NCBI GenBank assembly: GCA_019637155.1
Contig: JAHBWE010000001.1
Span: 248,001-312,000, forward strand
Source of the DNA: Labilithrix sp.
GTDB taxonomy: Bacteria > Myxococcota_A > Polyangia > Polyangiales > Polyangiaceae
DNA length: 64,000 nucleotides
Reading direction: 5' to 3'
Shown: positions 8,831 through 17,267 of the stretch, piece after piece
Position numbering within the stretch: the first letter of the stretch is position 1
Layout: each line of letters starts with the position of its first letter
Notes under the pieces: model-generated
Database searches by the model: none
Seen by the model: the letters and a program-made list of their open reading frames with translations, nothing else
What the model was told of the DNA's origin: nothing
Made by a program: the position numbers and the translations under genes

Positions 8831-9994
8831 ATGCGTCTTCTGTTCGCTGTCCTCTTCAGCCTCGCCGCGCTCGTCTTCGTTCGCGAAGCGAGGGCGGACG
8901 AGCCGGAGCCGCCGCCGACGGTCTACCTCTACACGATCGGGCCGCACAGCGACTTCCCCTCCCGGCTCGGGCACGCGTTGCTCTGCGCGCGCGAGGCGGG
9001 GCACGACGAGCCCGCGCACGGTCGCTGCTTCGATTACGGCGTCGCCGACAGCGAAGACATGTTCGAGGTGGGCTGGACCGCGATGCGGGGGCGTCCGAAC
9101 TTCGTGCCGGTCGTCATCGGTGAGAGCGTCATGCTCGAGTTCTTCAAGGAGAGGGGGCGCGCGATCGAGCGGCAGAGCCTCCCGCTCTCCGGCCAGGAGG
9201 CGGCGAGCCTCGTCGGCGCGATGGAGCGGGAGGTGAGCTCCGGCAAGCCCTTCGCGTACCACCCGTACTGGGCGAACTGCACGACCAAGCTCCGCGATCA
9301 CATCGACGTCGCGACGAACGGCAAGCTCCGGCCGGGCCCCTCGACGATCCCGCCCGGCACGCTGCGCGACTACTTCGAAGAAGGGCACAGCGGACGCATC
9401 GCCATCCTCACCGCGATGGCGATCTACTTCGGCGAAGGCAACGACCACCGGCCGACGCCGTGGGAGGCGATGCTCGTCCCCGCCATCTTGCGCGACGGCG
9501 TCGCGGAGCGGTTCGGCGTGCCGCCGGAGCAGGTCGCGGAGCGGCTCGAGCCGGTGCTGCCGACGAGCCGCGCGCTCGGTCGCATCGTCGTGTTCGTCGT
9601 CGCGTTCGCGCTGTTCCTCACCGTGCGCTTCTGCGCGCGGAGGGATCGGCTCGGGCTCGCGCTCAAGATCGTCGGCGGCACGCTCGGGACGCTCGCGGTC
9701 ACGGTGGAGATGACGAGCGCGCTCGTGAAGTGGCCGGAGATCAGCCACAACTGGGCGCTCCTCCTCTTGTGGCCGATCGACCTCGCGCTGCCATACCTCG
9801 GCAAGCGGCTCGCGCTCTACTTGAAGATCCGGATCGCGGTCACGGTCGTGGTGGCCGTCCTCGAGATCGTGAGCGTCGCGCACCAGCCGCTCCTCCAGCT
9901 CGTCGCGCTCGTCGTGCTCCCGTTCGCGGCCCTCCTCTCCGCCCTCAAGTCCGCGAAACCGGTGACGGAAACGGAGCCCGCTCCCGCGGTGTAA
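8831..9994 (+). CDS. DUF4105-family membrane protein
   Basis: The ATG at 8831 starts a clean signal sequence (MRLLFAVLFSLAALVF, cleavage near ADEP), so a longer in-frame start at 8726 is unlikely. The extracytoplasmic domain (about 25-240) has LGHALLC (His48) and the motif YWANCTTKLRD (Cys150), matching the DUF4105/Lnb-like His and Cys positions, which may form a thiol hydrolase dyad. Residues 245-380 contain about five hydrophobic helices, a common extension in this family. The first part faces the periplasm; the substrate is not known for most members. Confidence 0.8.
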   Translation: MRLLFAVLFSLAALVFVREARADEPEPPPTVYLYTIGPHSDFPSRLGHALLCAREAGHDEPAHGRCFDYGVADSEDMFEVGWTAMRGRPNFVPVVIGESVMLEFFKERGRAIERQSLPLSGQEAASLVGAMEREVSSGKPFAYHPYWANCTTKLRDHIDVATNGKLRPGPSTIPPGTLRDYFEEGHSGRIAILTAMAIYFGEGNDHRPTPWEAMLVPAILRDGVAERFGVPPEQVAERLEPVLPTSRALGRIVVFVVAFALFLTVRFCARRDRLGLALKIVGGTLGTLAVTVEMTSALVKWPEISHNWALLLLWPIDLALPYLGKRLALYLKIRIAVTVVVAVLEIVSVAHQPLLQLVALVVLPFAALLSALKSAKPVTETEPAPAV

Positions 9995-10024
9995 GGCCGT
10001 GCTCGACGCCCGCGTTGATCGGGC

Positions 10025-11242
10025 ATGCGAACGAGCTCGGTCCTTGCGGTGATGGCGTCGGTGGTGGCGGTGGCGTGCGGCGGCTCGATGGATCGCGCGC
10101 CCAAGTCTGCGGCGGCGCCCGCGGCCGAGCCCTCCGGCGGCGCCGCGTACGCGCCGTCGGAGTCGGAGTCCGCGAGCTACGCGCAGCCCGGCTACCCCGC
10201 CGCGACGCCCTCTCCCGCCGCTCCGCCGCCCGCCGCCGGCGCGCCTTCGCCCGTCGTCTCGGCGAGCTCCGCGAAGGAAGAGGCGCGCGCGGCCGACGCG
10301 CCGATCGCAGTGTCGCCGCGGTCCGAGCCGCGCCGCCTCCCGCAGCCCGGCCAGCTCACCGCCGGCATCTGGGACGACAACCGTAACTACGAGTTCTGGA
10401 AGCCCTACGCCCTCGGCTTCCGGCGCGACAACGGCGGCGACTTCTCGATGTTCACGGAGCAGGAGATGGAGACCGCGCGCGACGCCGCGAACGCGGCGCA
10501 GTCGCCGCGCGGCGAGCTCGACGTGCAGCTCGTGCTCGACACGACCGGCAGCATGGGCGACGAGCTCTCGTACCTGCAGAGCGAGTTCGACTCGATCGCG
10601 GCGCGGATCAAGACGCGCTTTCCGCAGATGACCCCGCGCTGGAGCCTCGTCCTCTATCGCGACAAGGGCGACGAATACGTGACGCGGCAGTTCGACTTCA
10701 CGACCGACACGAACAAGTTCCGCGCCGACCTCCGCGCGCAGTCGGCGTCCGGCGGCGGCGACACGCCCGAGGCGGTGGTGCAGGGCCTCGACGCCGGCGC
10801 GAAGATGAGCTGGCGCGCGCAGCAGAGCAACGTCGCGAAGGTCGCGTTCTGGGTCGCCGACGCGCCCGCGCATCCGGGGGAGGGGAAGCAGCTCGCGAGC
10901 GTCGTCAAGAACCTCAAGGCGAAGGGCGTCCACGTCTACCCGGTCGCGTCGAGCGACACCGACGACGCGGCCGAGTACCAGATGCGCAGCGCCGCGCAGC
11001 TGACCGGCGGCCGCTACGTGTTCCTCACGAACGACTCGGGCATCGGCAACGCGCACGCGGAGCCGCACATCCCGTGTTACGCGGTCACGCGCCTCGACAG
11101 CGCGATCCTGCGCTCGATCGAGACGGAGATGACGGGCCGCCGCGTGGAGCCGTCGAACGAGGACGTCCTCCGCACCGTCGGCAAGCCCGACGCGCAGGGC
11201 AAGTGCAAGCTCTCGAGCGGCGCGCTCGTCGCGAGCTTCTAG
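10025..11242 (+). CDS. Lipoprotein with a von Willebrand factor A domain
   Basis: This is a 405-residue lipoprotein with signal and lipobox VAVAC (Cys18). A Pro/Ala/Ser-rich linker runs to about residue 100. The VWA domain begins DVQLVLDTTGSMGDE, a variant MIDAS motif (Asp-x-Thr-x-Ser changed to DTTGS), followed by GGGDTPEAVVQGL and FWVADAPAHPGEG, where the second and third metal ligands fall. VWA domains bind proteins through a metal ion; this one is probably displayed on the outer or inner membrane. The 3' end overlaps the convergent lipoprotein gene by 4 bases. Confidence 0.85.
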   Translation: MRTSSVLAVMASVVAVACGGSMDRAPKSAAAPAAEPSGGAAYAPSESESASYAQPGYPAATPSPAAPPPAAGAPSPVVSASSAKEEARAADAPIAVSPRSEPRRLPQPGQLTAGIWDDNRNYEFWKPYALGFRRDNGGDFSMFTEQEMETARDAANAAQSPRGELDVQLVLDTTGSMGDELSYLQSEFDSIAARIKTRFPQMTPRWSLVLYRDKGDEYVTRQFDFTTDTNKFRADLRAQSASGGGDTPEAVVQGLDAGAKMSWRAQQSNVAKVAFWVADAPAHPGEGKQLASVVKNLKAKGVHVYPVASSDTDDAAEYQMRSAAQLTGGRYVFLTNDSGIGNAHAEPHIPCYAVTRLDSAILRSIETEMTGRRVEPSNEDVLRTVGKPDAQGKCKLSSGALVASF

Positions 11243-12042
11243 CGGTTGCCTTCGACCTTCAGCGTCCACTTCTCGGTGGCGCTGCACGTGCCCGAGACGT
11301 GGCGGACCTCGATCATCACGAGGTAGTCGTCGTCCGCGCCGAGCGTGGCGTCGGGCTGCGAGTGCGAGATCACGTCGTCGCCGGTCAGCTTCGTCGAGCT
11401 CTTCGTCGCGGTGCTGCACGACCGCGTGTGGATGAAGAGGTCGTAGTTCGTGCCCGGCGGCGACGTCAGCGTCGCGCGCACGCGGAGCGGCCGCCCCGAC
11501 CAGCTGTCCTCGCCGACGACGACCTTCATCCAGTACGAGGTCGAGCCGGTGGCGCGCGCGACGTCCGAGTACGAGTCGCCGCTGACGTAGCCGAGGTTGA
11601 GCGACGTGCCGGAGCACGTCGACGACGAGCCGCACACCGACGCGTCGCCGCCCGACGACGAACCCGACGACGAAGAAGACGAGGAAGAACTGGAGGAAGA
11701 AGACGTAGAAGAAGAGGACGAGCCGGTGGAAGAGGAGCTCGACCCGGACGCAGCACCAGAAGAAGAGGACGAGGACGTCGCTCCAGAGCTGCTGCTGCTC
11801 GACGTCGTCGACGCGCCTGCGTCGCCCGTCTCGTCCGCCTCCTGCTCCTCGTCCTCCGGCAGCTTCGTCGGCGGCTTCGTCTTCGGTATCTTCTTGCTCG
11901 ACGAAGGATCGACCTCCGGCGTTTCGTCGATGGGCTCGGCCGGAAGGAGCCCCATCATCGGGTCGGCGTCCGGCGAATCGGCGCACCCGAACACCGCGAG
12001 ACCAACCAACGCCGCCGCCAAGAGGGTGCCCCCATGTTTCAT
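11239..12042 (-). CDS. Lipoprotein with a long poly-serine linker and C-terminal beta domain
   Basis: I chose the ATG at 12042 because it begins a proper lipoprotein signal (MKHGGTLLAAALVGLAVFGC); an upstream in-frame start would add 17 polar residues. After the lipid-modified Cys comes an acidic/Pro region and a Ser/Thr/Gly-only stretch of about 50 residues. The C-terminal about 120 residues include two early cysteines and VRATLTSPPGTNYDLFIH, resembling pre-peptidase C-terminal (PPC)-type beta-sandwich domains. The linker probably spaces the domain from the membrane. Ligand unknown. Confidence 0.8.
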   Translation of the reverse strand: MKHGGTLLAAALVGLAVFGCADSPDADPMMGLLPAEPIDETPEVDPSSSKKIPKTKPPTKLPEDEEQEADETGDAGASTTSSSSSSGATSSSSSSGAASGSSSSSTGSSSSSTSSSSSSSSSSSSSGSSSGGDASVCGSSSTCSGTSLNLGYVSGDSYSDVARATGSTSYWMKVVVGEDSWSGRPLRVRATLTSPPGTNYDLFIHTRSCSTATKSSTKLTGDDVISHSQPDATLGADDDYLVMIEVRHVSGTCSATEKWTLKVEGNR

Positions 12043-12105
12043 GGCGTCGCGTATAGCGCATGAAATGTCCGGCGCTGTCGGCTTTTTCACCACACTCTGA
12101 AAGTC

Positions 12106-12126
12106 TGAAAAACGGCAGCGTTTTCA
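12106..12126. promoter_or_regulatory. Inverted repeat in divergent promoter region
   Basis: The 158-base gap between the divergent lipoprotein and chitosanase genes is markedly more AT-rich than its surroundings. It holds an imperfect palindrome, TGAAAA ... TTTTCA, with a 9-base centre, and CTGAAA recurs at about 12098, 12105 and 12153. This could be an operator for one or both genes; no protein can be assigned. Confidence 0.3.
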
Positions 12127-12200
12127 TTCGGTTGTCGTGGGACGGCGAATCTGAAATCGTCCGGGCGCTTCCGGTACGCGTCCTGCTCTGAGGGCTCTTC

Positions 12201-13034
12201 ATGGAGCTTTTCGGGGCTGATCTTCGGGACGTGGCGCGACTGGGGGGTGATCTTCGCGCGGGGACGCGGGCGTGTCGCGAGCACCGCATCGGTGGCGGCC
12301 GGACCCTTCGGCACATCCTCGCCGTGATCTCGGCGAGCATCCTGATGACGACGGTCAGCGGGTGCGCGGCACCCACCGAGGACGTCGGCGAGGACGAGGC
12401 GGCGACGACCTCGCTCGAGGAGACCGAGCCGACCAGCGCGGCCGGTCCGACCGGTCCGACCCCGGCGGAGGTGATGGCGAAGCTCGCGACGTGCCGCAAG
12501 CTGAACGCGAGCCGCTACGCGAAGGACGCCGGCGGCGCGGCGACGATCGACGTCTGCGGAGGCCCGAACGGCGTCGTCTTCTTCACCGCCGACATGGACA
12601 TCGACTGCGACGGCAAGCAGAGCGCGGTCTGCAACAGGAACACGGACGCCTCGTACCAGCCGCAGACGGCGGGCGTGGACTCGAAGGGCAAGCCGCTCGA
12701 CGCGGCGGCGCTCCCGTTCATCGTCGTGCCCGGCGTGAGCTCGCGCTGGAGCTACAAGAGCGCGGGGATCAAGATGGGGACGGTCGCGGCCGTCATCTAC
12801 GACGGCAAGATCGAGTACGGCATCGTCGGCGACGTCGGCCCGCAAGCGATCATCGGCGAGGCGTCGTACGCGATGGCGAAGCGCCTCGGGATCAACCCGC
12901 ACCCGTCCTACGGCGGCACGTCGAGCGGCGTCACGTACGTCATCTTCCCCGACGCAAAGGTCACGAAGAACGAAGACCACGCCCAGGCGGTGCGCCTCGG
13001 CGTCGAGCGCGCTCGCCATCTCGTCGGCGAGTGA
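12201..13034 (+). CDS. GH75-type chitosanase lipoprotein
   Basis: A 277-residue protein. The ATG has GAGGG six bases upstream. The N-terminus is long before the hydrophobic segment HILAVISASILMTT and lipobox VSGC (Cys55), so a later start is possible. The catalytic domain matches glycoside hydrolase family 75: ADMDIDCDG (130-138), LPFIVVPG (171-178), AVIYDGKIEYGIVGDVGP and IIGEAS. Asp211 and Glu220 are nine residues apart, as for the catalytic pair known in the fungal family member. It would hydrolyse chitosan outside the cell, consistent with a predatory or saprophytic lifestyle. Confidence 0.82.
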   Translation: MELFGADLRDVARLGGDLRAGTRACREHRIGGGRTLRHILAVISASILMTTVSGCAAPTEDVGEDEAATTSLEETEPTSAAGPTGPTPAEVMAKLATCRKLNASRYAKDAGGAATIDVCGGPNGVVFFTADMDIDCDGKQSAVCNRNTDASYQPQTAGVDSKGKPLDAAALPFIVVPGVSSRWSYKSAGIKMGTVAAVIYDGKIEYGIVGDVGPQAIIGEASYAMAKRLGINPHPSYGGTSSGVTYVIFPDAKVTKNEDHAQAVRLGVERARHLVGE

Positions 13035-13124
13035 CACGCGCCCGGCAGCACACGACCGCTGGCCGCTCCCGGCTCGTCGGAGCGCGATACGAAGGTCACG
13101 CCGCTGCGCGAGGGCTGCTCGAGG

Positions 13125-13358
13125 TCACCAACGCCACCAGCGCTTCTTGGGCTTGCGCTTGGGGCGAGGCTCCGGGAAGCCGAGCTCGTACCAGAGCCCG
13201 CGGTTGCGTCGCGCAGTGCTTGCGCCCGCGCGCAGCGCTTCGAGCTCGACTTCGTCGTGGGCCTCGAGCGCTTTCCGGCGGTGCTTCTTGTCGCTGTGGC
13301 TGCGGGGCGTTGGTCGAAGCGCGAGGTCGGTGAGCTTTCAGTTTTGACGGTTTCTCAT
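13125..13358 (-). pseudogene. Small basic ORF interrupted by an in-frame TGA
   Basis: Within the 336-base gap between the chitosanase and the next lipoprotein, the minus strand has ATG at 13358, six codons (MRNRQN), TGA at 13338-13340, then 70 uninterrupted codons ending RWWRW and TGA at 13125. The 70-codon part starts KLTDLALRP, contains HSDKKHRRKALEAHDE and GLWYELGFPEPRPK, and has high third-position GC, as in real genes here. No other ATG, GTG or TTG lies early in the frame. It looks like a recently broken small gene or one using an unusual start. I do not recognise the family. Confidence 0.4.
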
Positions 13359-13370
13359 TACAATTTGCCA

Positions 13371-14366
13371 ATGCGGGATCGCAGCACCCGTACGGCGAGC
13401 CTCCGCGGCAGTTGGTTCGTGCTGGTGCTCGCTTCATGCAACGCCATCGCCGGTCTCGACGGCGAATATGGGGTCAACGAGAGTCTGCCGGACAGCGGAC
13501 CCGCAGAACCCCCCGAGGCCGGGGGAGCCACCAGCAGCAGTTCGTCGTCGTCGAGCAGCAGTGGATCGTCCTCGTCGTCGTCGAGTAGCTCGTCGGGGAG
13601 CACGGACGCGGCGCCGGACGTAAGTGACCCTCCTGACGCCGCCCCGGATGCCACCGATCCGCCGGACGCGGCTCCGGACGCCGCGCCGGACGCCGCGCCC
13701 GATGCTGGACTCTCGTTCTGCCAGCGAACGACTGCCCCGTTCTGTAAAGACTTCGAGGACGGAAAGGAGCCGCCGAGCTTTGGCTGGGCTCCCCCGTCTC
13801 CCGTCCTCCAACGGGGAACACTCACGCTCGTCGTGAACGAGCTCGAGGGGACCAGTCTTCGCGCGGCGGTCACTCCCGATGGAACTCCGGGCGCGGTCGT
13901 CCTCTGGTCGACCGGGACGATGCCGCCGAGCAAACACCTCCGGCTCCGCTTTCGCCTCCGCGTCCCCACCGGAGCCAAGACCTACGCCGTCGTCGGCGCG
14001 CTGAGAGTGGGCAATCACGGGATGGAACACGGCCTCGCGGTCGATCCGTGTCCAGAGAGCACGAACGGCTGCTTCCGGGAGAACCAACCGGACGGCCGCA
14101 CGCCCGGCAGCGGAGGCACCAGGGTCCCGATCGATCCGGGCGTCGTCCACGACGCCGAAGTCACCCTCCGTTGGAGCGGTACGGAGTGGGCAGGCACGGT
14201 CTCTGTGAATGGAACGCTCCTCCGCGCCCGACCGAACGCTCTGCCGAACCTGACGACGAGCAACGCCGGGACGCACTTGGTCGGCGTCGGCGCCTTCTAT
14301 ACCGGCAGGCAACCTGGGACGACCGAGGTCATCGTGGACAACGTGTATGTCACTCACGAGCCGTAG
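13371..14366 (+). CDS. Lipoprotein with poly-serine and DAAPD-repeat linker and a LamG-like domain
   Basis: The ATG at 13371 gives a short basic N-terminus and lipobox VLASC (about Cys22), so a longer in-frame start at 13257 is not needed. After a lipid anchor with CNAIAGLDGEY, a pattern I associate with Polyangia lipoproteins, come a Ser/Gly tract and imperfect repeats of PDAAPDA/DPPDAAPD to about residue 115. The C-terminal about 210 residues form a beta-rich domain (CKDFEDG, LRLRFRLRVP, VIVDNVYV) like concanavalin/LamG-type jelly rolls. It is probably a carbohydrate- or surface-binding exported protein. Confidence 0.8.
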   Translation: MRDRSTRTASLRGSWFVLVLASCNAIAGLDGEYGVNESLPDSGPAEPPEAGGATSSSSSSSSSSGSSSSSSSSSSGSTDAAPDVSDPPDAAPDATDPPDAAPDAAPDAAPDAGLSFCQRTTAPFCKDFEDGKEPPSFGWAPPSPVLQRGTLTLVVNELEGTSLRAAVTPDGTPGAVVLWSTGTMPPSKHLRLRFRLRVPTGAKTYAVVGALRVGNHGMEHGLAVDPCPESTNGCFRENQPDGRTPGSGGTRVPIDPGVVHDAEVTLRWSGTEWAGTVSVNGTLLRARPNALPNLTTSNAGTHLVGVGAFYTGRQPGTTEVIVDNVYVTHEP

Positions 14367-14502
14367 GCTTCGTTCGTCGCGCTCCTCGCTCTTCCACTTC
14401 CAGATCGGGCTGTGGGCGAACCTCCATCAGGTCCTCATCCACGAGTCGCTGCCGCCGAGGCGGGGCTTCAGGCCCGGCACGGCGTGCACGATCGCCTGGT
14501 GA
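14347..14502 (+). pseudogene. Possible N-terminal remnant of a larger gene
   Basis: A 51-codon frame starting at ATG 14347, inside the end of the preceding gene, reads LFHFQIGLWANLHQVLIHES in its middle. This looks protein-like and His-rich, unlike typical shadow translations, and resembles from memory the N-terminal region of secreted proteins in this group. It stops at a TGA at 14500 without a recognisable domain. The rest of the gap to 14552 shows no gene. It may be a decayed gene fragment; chance is not excluded. Confidence 0.3.
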
Positions 14503-14552
14503 TTCCCGTCGTCCACCGCTCGCACGGCTCGAGGGAGCGCGCTCGCCGACGT

Positions 14553-16460
14553 TCAGGCGCCGGACTTCTTCGCTTCGAGCTGCTCCCAGCGCGCGGTGAG
14601 CTTCGCGGCGTGGGCGCGCGCTTCGTCGAGGCGTGACTGGACCGCGACGGCGGCGCCGGCCGCCGCGCCGGGGGCGTAGGCTGCGCCGAGCTCCGCTTCG
14701 AGCGCAAGGGCCGCCTGCTCCGCCGCGTCGATCTGGTCCATGATGCCGTCGAGCTCGCGCTGCTCGTTCTTCGAGAGGCCGGACGGCTTGGGCTTCTCGA
14801 CCGGCTTCGCGACCGGCGCCTTCGCCGGGACCGCCGCCGCTCGCGCGCGCGCCGCCGCGTAGGCCTGGTACGCGCCGGCGTATTGCGTCACGCGGCCGTC
14901 GCCCTCGAACGAGAGGATGCCGGTCGTCACGCGATCGAGGAGGTAGCGATCGTGCGTGACGACGAGGAGCGAGCCCTCGTAGGTGGAGAGGAACTCCTCG
15001 AGCGCCGAGAGCGTGTCGGTGTCGAGGTCGTTCGAGGGCTCGTCGAGGAGGAGCAGGTTCGCGGCGGAGGCGAGGAGCTGTGCGAGCGCGAGCCGTGCGC
15101 GCTCGCCGCCCGAGAGCGCGCCGACCTTCTTCCGCTGCGCGTGCGAGTCGAACATGAAGCGCTCGAGGTAGCTCCGCGGATCGACCCGCTCCTTCTCGAC
15201 GCTCGGCACCGCGCGCGCGACGGTCTCGAAGATCGAGAGGTCCGGGTCGAGCGACGCGCGCTCCTGATCGAGGTAGCCCACGCGCACGCGGCGGCCGAGG
15301 CCGATCGTGCCCTCGGTCGTGACGTGTTTGCCGAGCGCGTCGGGATCGCCCGCGGCGGCGAGGATCGCGCGCATGAGCGTGGTCTTGCCCGCGCCGTTCG
15401 GGCCGAGGATGCCGAGGCGCTCGCCGCTCGTCATCGCGAGGTCGAGGCTGCGAACGAGGACGCGCTCGCCCATCTTCATCGTGAAGCCGCGCACGTCGAG
15501 GATGCTCTTGCCCGCCTCCGCGACGTCGGCGCCGAGCTCGACGCGGCCCTCGTCGCGGACCGGCTTCGCGCCCTTCGCCTCTTCGGCGCGTTCGATGCGC
15601 GCCTTCTGCTTCGTCGTGCGCGCCTTCGGCTGGCGGCGGAGCCACTCGAGCTCGGTGCGGAGGAAGTTCTGGCGGTTCTTCTCCGTGCGCTCGGCCATCG
15701 CCATGCGCTCCGCCTTCGCCTCGAGGTACGCGGCGTAGCCGCCCTCGTAGGCGTAGACCTGCCCGCGCTCGACCTCGATCGTGCGGTCGGCGATGCGGTC
15801 GAGGAGCCAGCGATCGTGCGTGACGAAGAGGACCGCGCCGCGGAACTCGTCGGCGAGGAACTTCTCGAGCCAGTCGATCGTGTCGGCGTCGAGGTGGTTG
15901 GTCGGCTCGTCGAGGATCATCACGTCGGGCTGACCGACGAGGACCTGCGCGAGCGCGACGCGACGGCGCTGGCCGCCGGAGAGCTGGCCCGCCGCGCGCT
16001 CGATCAAGTCCCCGACCCCGAGGTGATGGAGCACGCGCTCGACCTCGTGCGTGCGATCCCACCCCCCGAGCCGTTCGACCTCGGCGCCGGCCGCGAGCTG
16101 ATCGGAGAGGAGCTCGTCGGTCGCCTCGCCCGCCGCGATGCGGGCGGTGATCTCGTCGTGCCGCTTCTTCGCGTCGAGCCACGCGTCGAGGCCGCGCTCG
16201 ACCGTCGCGCGGACCGAGAGCGCGCCGTCGAGGTCCGGCTCCTGCGCGAGGAACGCGACGCGCGCGCCGCGACGGAGCGCGATCGTGCCGCCGTCCGCGG
16301 GCTCCACGCCGGCGAGGATCTTCGCGAACGTGCTCTTGCCCGCGCCGTTCCTGCCGACGACGCCGACGCGTTCGCCCTCGTCGATCGTGAGCGACGCCTT
16401 CGCGAGGAGCACGCGCTCGCCGTAGGCTTTGTCGACGTCGAGGGCCGCGAGGACGCTCAT
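14553..16460 (-). CDS. uup: ABC-F family ATPase, Uup type
   Basis: The protein has two ATP-binding cassettes in one chain and no membrane segment. The first cassette has Walker A GRNGAGKS, signature LSGGQRRR and Walker B VMILDEPTNHLD; the second has GPNGAGKT, LSGGERAR and LLLLDEPSNDLD. The linker is Lys/Arg-rich. The C-terminal 100 residues form a coiled coil (SKNEQRELDGIMDQIDAAEQ), typical of Uup. ABC-F proteins act on ribosomes or on DNA repair rather than transport. I chose the ATG giving MSVLAALDV; a start five codons upstream (16475) is also possible. The 277-base gap upstream, to 16752, holds no visible gene. Confidence 0.92.
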   Translation of the reverse strand: MSVLAALDVDKAYGERVLLAKASLTIDEGERVGVVGRNGAGKSTFAKILAGVEPADGGTIALRRGARVAFLAQEPDLDGALSVRATVERGLDAWLDAKKRHDEITARIAAGEATDELLSDQLAAGAEVERLGGWDRTHEVERVLHHLGVGDLIERAAGQLSGGQRRRVALAQVLVGQPDVMILDEPTNHLDADTIDWLEKFLADEFRGAVLFVTHDRWLLDRIADRTIEVERGQVYAYEGGYAAYLEAKAERMAMAERTEKNRQNFLRTELEWLRRQPKARTTKQKARIERAEEAKGAKPVRDEGRVELGADVAEAGKSILDVRGFTMKMGERVLVRSLDLAMTSGERLGILGPNGAGKTTLMRAILAAAGDPDALGKHVTTEGTIGLGRRVRVGYLDQERASLDPDLSIFETVARAVPSVEKERVDPRSYLERFMFDSHAQRKKVGALSGGERARLALAQLLASAANLLLLDEPSNDLDTDTLSALEEFLSTYEGSLLVVTHDRYLLDRVTTGILSFEGDGRVTQYAGAYQAYAAARARAAAVPAKAPVAKPVEKPKPSGLSKNEQRELDGIMDQIDAAEQAALALEAELGAAYAPGAAAGAAVAVQSRLDEARAHAAKLTARWEQLEAKKSGA

Positions 16461-16752
16461 GCGCCCGTGAGTCATACCCGAGGAGCGCGCCGAAATGCGA
16501 AGGATCTTCGCATCTTGGCGACTGGATCGCCGCGGTTGCTCGGGCTACGGCGGCTGCTAAGCTTGCTCGAGGCACGGCTGGTCACGGGCACGGTTTGAGG
16601 TCTCTCGGAAAATTTAGAGGGGAATCGGGCACGACTCGCAGACGGACTGTCGGCGTGGTGGGCACCGCTACGCATTTCCATCCGCCGATTGAACGGCTCG
16701 CGTCGGGTGGACTTCGGGAACGGGATCTGAGCCGGTTGGAAACGGGATTCGA

Positions 16753-17211
16753 ATGAGCTCGCGCCTCTACGTAGGAAACCTCTCCTACGACACCGATACG
16801 GAGACGCTCCGTCAGGCCTTTTCCGCGAGTGGCGAAGTTACCGACGCCCACGTCGTGATGGACCGCGAGAGCGGCCGTTCGCGTGGCTTCGGCTTCGTCA
16901 CGATGGCGACGCCCGATCTCGCGAAGAAGGCCATCGAGACCATGAACGGCACCATGCTCGACGGCCGCGCCATCCGCGTGAACGAGGCCGAGGAGCGTCC
17001 GCGCGGCGGCGGCGGCGGCTTCGGCGGCCCGCGCAGCGATCGCGGAGGCGGCGGCTTCGGCGGCGGGGGAGGTGGTCGCGGCGGCGGCGGCTTCGGCGGC
17101 GGCGGCGGCGGCTTCGACGGCAGCCGCGGTCGCGGCGGTGGCCGTGGCGGTGGTGGCGGCGACTTCGGCGGCGGTCGCGGCGGCGGTGGCCGCGGCGCGC
17201 GCGGTCGCTGA
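16753..17211 (+). CDS. RNA-binding protein: one RRM plus glycine-rich tail
   Basis: A 152-residue protein. Residues 3-80 form an RNA recognition motif with RNP2 (LYVGNL) and RNP1 (SRGFGFVTM). Residues 85-152 are almost entirely Gly with Arg, Phe and Asp (GGGGFGG-type repeats), as in eukaryotic and cyanobacterial glycine-rich RNA-binding proteins, which often respond to cold. The tail may drive self-association or add RNA contacts. About 270 bases without a gene precede it, so a long regulated leader is possible. Confidence 0.92.
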   Translation: MSSRLYVGNLSYDTDTETLRQAFSASGEVTDAHVVMDRESGRSRGFGFVTMATPDLAKKAIETMNGTMLDGRAIRVNEAEERPRGGGGGFGGPRSDRGGGGFGGGGGGRGGGGFGGGGGGFDGSRGRGGGRGGGGGDFGGGRGGGGRGARGR

Positions 17212-17267
17212 AGCAGCACGATCGCTGCGACGCGCACGGTCGCTGAGGCGCTCGGTCTTCCGGCGCG

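Noticed and set aside
11640-11800. Poly-serine coding tract as a possible DNA satellite
   Set aside because: Mixed codons for Ser make the DNA non-identical; it is a protein linker.
7091-12499. Very long minus-strand open frame of about 1800 codons
   Set aside because: It crosses several well-supported genes, is composed of Arg/Ala/Asp-rich shadow sequence, and shows no conserved domain. High GC makes such frames common.
16981-17211. Glycine-rich repeats of the RRM protein as a possible CRISPR-like or mobile repeat
   Set aside because: The repeats are codon-scale and in frame, giving an RGG/GGF-type tail known in RNA-binding proteins.
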